From: a bacterium
GTDB lineage: Bacteria > NPL-UPA2 > JAUVJM01
Direction: 5' to 3'
NCBI GenBank assembly: GCA_030596585.1
Contig: JAUVJM010000007.1
Location: forward strand, 1-25,831
Length of the DNA stretch: 25,831 bases
Shown here: one piece after another, positions 24,779 through 25,831 of the stretch
Numbering within the stretch: position 1 is the stretch's first letter
Layout: each line of letters starts with the position of its first letter
The notes under the pieces: generated by a model
Told to the model about the DNA's origin: nothing
Database searches by the model: none
The model's input: the letters and a program-made list of their open reading frames with translations, nothing else
Position numbers and translations under genes: made by a program

Positions 24779-25831
24779 TCAGTGCTTGAAATGCCTCATC
24801 CCCGTAAAGACCATTGCTATCTTGTGCCTATTCACAGCCTCGATAACTTCCTTATCCTTGAGCGACCCCCCAGGCTGGATCACCGCCGTCACCCCCGCCA
24901 GAGCCGCCGCCTCAATTGCGTCAGGAAACGGGAAGAAAGCATCGGATGCCATTACCGCACCTCTGGTCAGTTCCCCTGCCTTCCTGCAAGCTATCTTAAC
25001 CGAATCCACCCTGCTCATCTGCCCGGCTCCTACCCCTACCGTTCTTGTTCCCCGGACAAGAACGATTGCATTGGACTTGACATGTTTGCTTATTTTCCAT
25101 GCAAAAAGGAGAGAAGTAAATTCGTCATCTGCAGGTTTTCTCTCACTGACTATCCGGCACTTCTCTGTCTTCACCTGCCGAAGGTCCTTCTCCTGGAGCA
25201 GTATCCCCCACTCCACTTTCTTGGCATCCAGTTCACTCCGCCCGGAAGCATCAGCAACGATCAACCGCATGTTCTTCTTGCCCTTTAGGATTTCAAGAGC
25301 TTTCTCCCCGAATGCCGGAGATATCACGGCTTCCACGAAAGGAGAGGAAACTATTTCCTTCGCCGTTTCTTCATCCACTTCCCTGTTTAGCCCGACAACA
25401 CTCCCGAAAGCCGACACAGAATCACACGCATACGCCTGTGAATAAGCCTCTGAAAGGGTTTTGCCGCATGCGGCTCCACAAGGATTCGTGTGTTTTATTA
25501 CCACGGCAGCCGGCTTTTCAAACTCGGCAGGAATAGAGAAGGCAGAATCCAAATCAATAATGTTGTTGAATGAAAGCTCCTTGCCATGCAGTTGTTTAAG
25601 AGAACCTGTGCTGAGAGTGTCCCTGTAAAAACAGGCTTTCTGGTGCGGATTCTCGCCGTAGCGCAACCCCTGTACTTTCGTCAACACAAGACCCATGGTC
25701 TCGGGAAACCGGACTTGTTCCTGAAAAACCTTCGAAAGATAACCGCAGATGACAGCATCATATTTGGCTGTATGGGAAAAAACCTCCAGCATAAGGTTTT
25801 CTCTTGTCTTCTGCAGCAATTCCCCGCCCTC
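24779..25831 (-). CDS. purH: Bifunctional AICAR formyltransferase / IMP cyclohydrolase, 5' end cut by window
   Basis: The open frame runs off the right edge of the window without a natural start, so about the last 350 residues of a protein of roughly 520 are present. The AICAR formyltransferase domain is complete, with LRYGENPHQKACFYR, the catalytic KHTNPCG motif and ASDAFFPFPDAIEAAA followed by VIQPGGSLKDKEVI. Only the end of the IMP cyclohydrolase domain is seen (ETRENL-like helix and FSHTAKYDAVICGYL). It carries out the last two steps of IMP synthesis with 10-formyl-tetrahydrofolate, which links it to glyA and folC downstream. A TTG at 25819 is not a true start because homology continues through it. 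Confidence 0.96.
   Translation of the reverse strand, partial: EGGELLQKTRENLMLEVFSHTAKYDAVICGYLSKVFQEQVRFPETMGLVLTKVQGLRYGENPHQKACFYRDTLSTGSLKQLHGKELSFNNIIDLDSAFSIPAEFEKPAAVVIKHTNPCGAACGKTLSEAYSQAYACDSVSAFGSVVGLNREVDEETAKEIVSSPFVEAVISPAFGEKALEILKGKKNMRLIVADASGRSELDAKKVEWGILLQEKDLRQVKTEKCRIVSERKPADDEFTSLLFAWKISKHVKSNAIVLVRGTRTVGVGAGQMSRVDSVKIACRKAGELTRGAVMASDAFFPFPDAIEAAALAGVTAVIQPGGSLKDKEVIEAVNRHKIAMVFTGMRHFKH

Noticed and set aside
24786..25445. Plus-strand open frame of 219 codons
   Set aside because: It is antisense to purH, whose motifs are unmistakable; the translated product has no family features.
25819..25831. TTG at 25819 as the start of purH
   Set aside because: The upstream codons keep coding for PurH-like sequence to the window edge, so the gene is cut by the window, not short.

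Overview
The window looks like a piece of an uncultured bacterial chromosome. The mix of LamG-domain secreted proteins, glycosidase-like barrels, a uroporphyrinogen-decarboxylase-type methyltransferase, a large OPT-like membrane protein and many dispersed palindromic repeats resembles PVC-superphylum lineages (Planctomycetota, Lentisphaerota, Omnitrophota) or Poribacteria. That placement is an inference and is weak. No rRNA, tRNA, CRISPR array or intact transposase was seen.

Region 1 (1-10018, + strand) is an accessory glycan-type locus. It holds a giant secreted protein with LamG domains at both ends and a barrel-like core (315-5906), a URO-D/MtaA-type zinc methyltransferase (5920-6942), a cytoplasmic glycosidase-like protein (6999-9080) and a second, small secreted LamG protein (9236-10018). 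Parts of it, above all the methyltransferase gene, are visibly richer in A+T than the rest of the window.

Region 2 (about 10186-20541, + strand) is the most interesting part. Eight co-oriented genes encode a TPR protein, a 1477-residue fusion of a degenerate (apparently inactive) M28 peptidase to an FtsX/MacB permease, a polytopic OPT-like transporter, a protein made of two tandem related domains, a PqqD-like protein, a 41-residue membrane protein, a minimal FtsX permease with almost no periplasmic domain, and a MacB/LolD-type ABC ATPase. The ATPase, the two unequal permeases and the PqqD protein suggest one membrane assembly. I know of no characterised counterpart, and the substrate is unknown.

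Region 3 (20682-25831, - strand) is housekeeping. A one-carbon/purine run, purH (5' end cut by the window) then glyA then folC, is followed by a GAF-GGDEF diguanylate cyclase. It meets region 2 tail to tail at a convergent intergenic stretch with a terminator and inverted heptamer repeats.

The spacers are packed with structured repeats. There are three copies of a composite palindromic element (59-150, 19678-19750, 23388-23483), a cloverleaf-like element right after folC, a perfect 20-base palindrome, hairpins around the pqqD stop codon, and heptamer-phased tracts (CAGTGGT-like and TAGGCTG-like) at gene ends. One perfect four-unit heptamer array lies inside the start of the pseudopeptidase-permease gene and could make it phase-variable.
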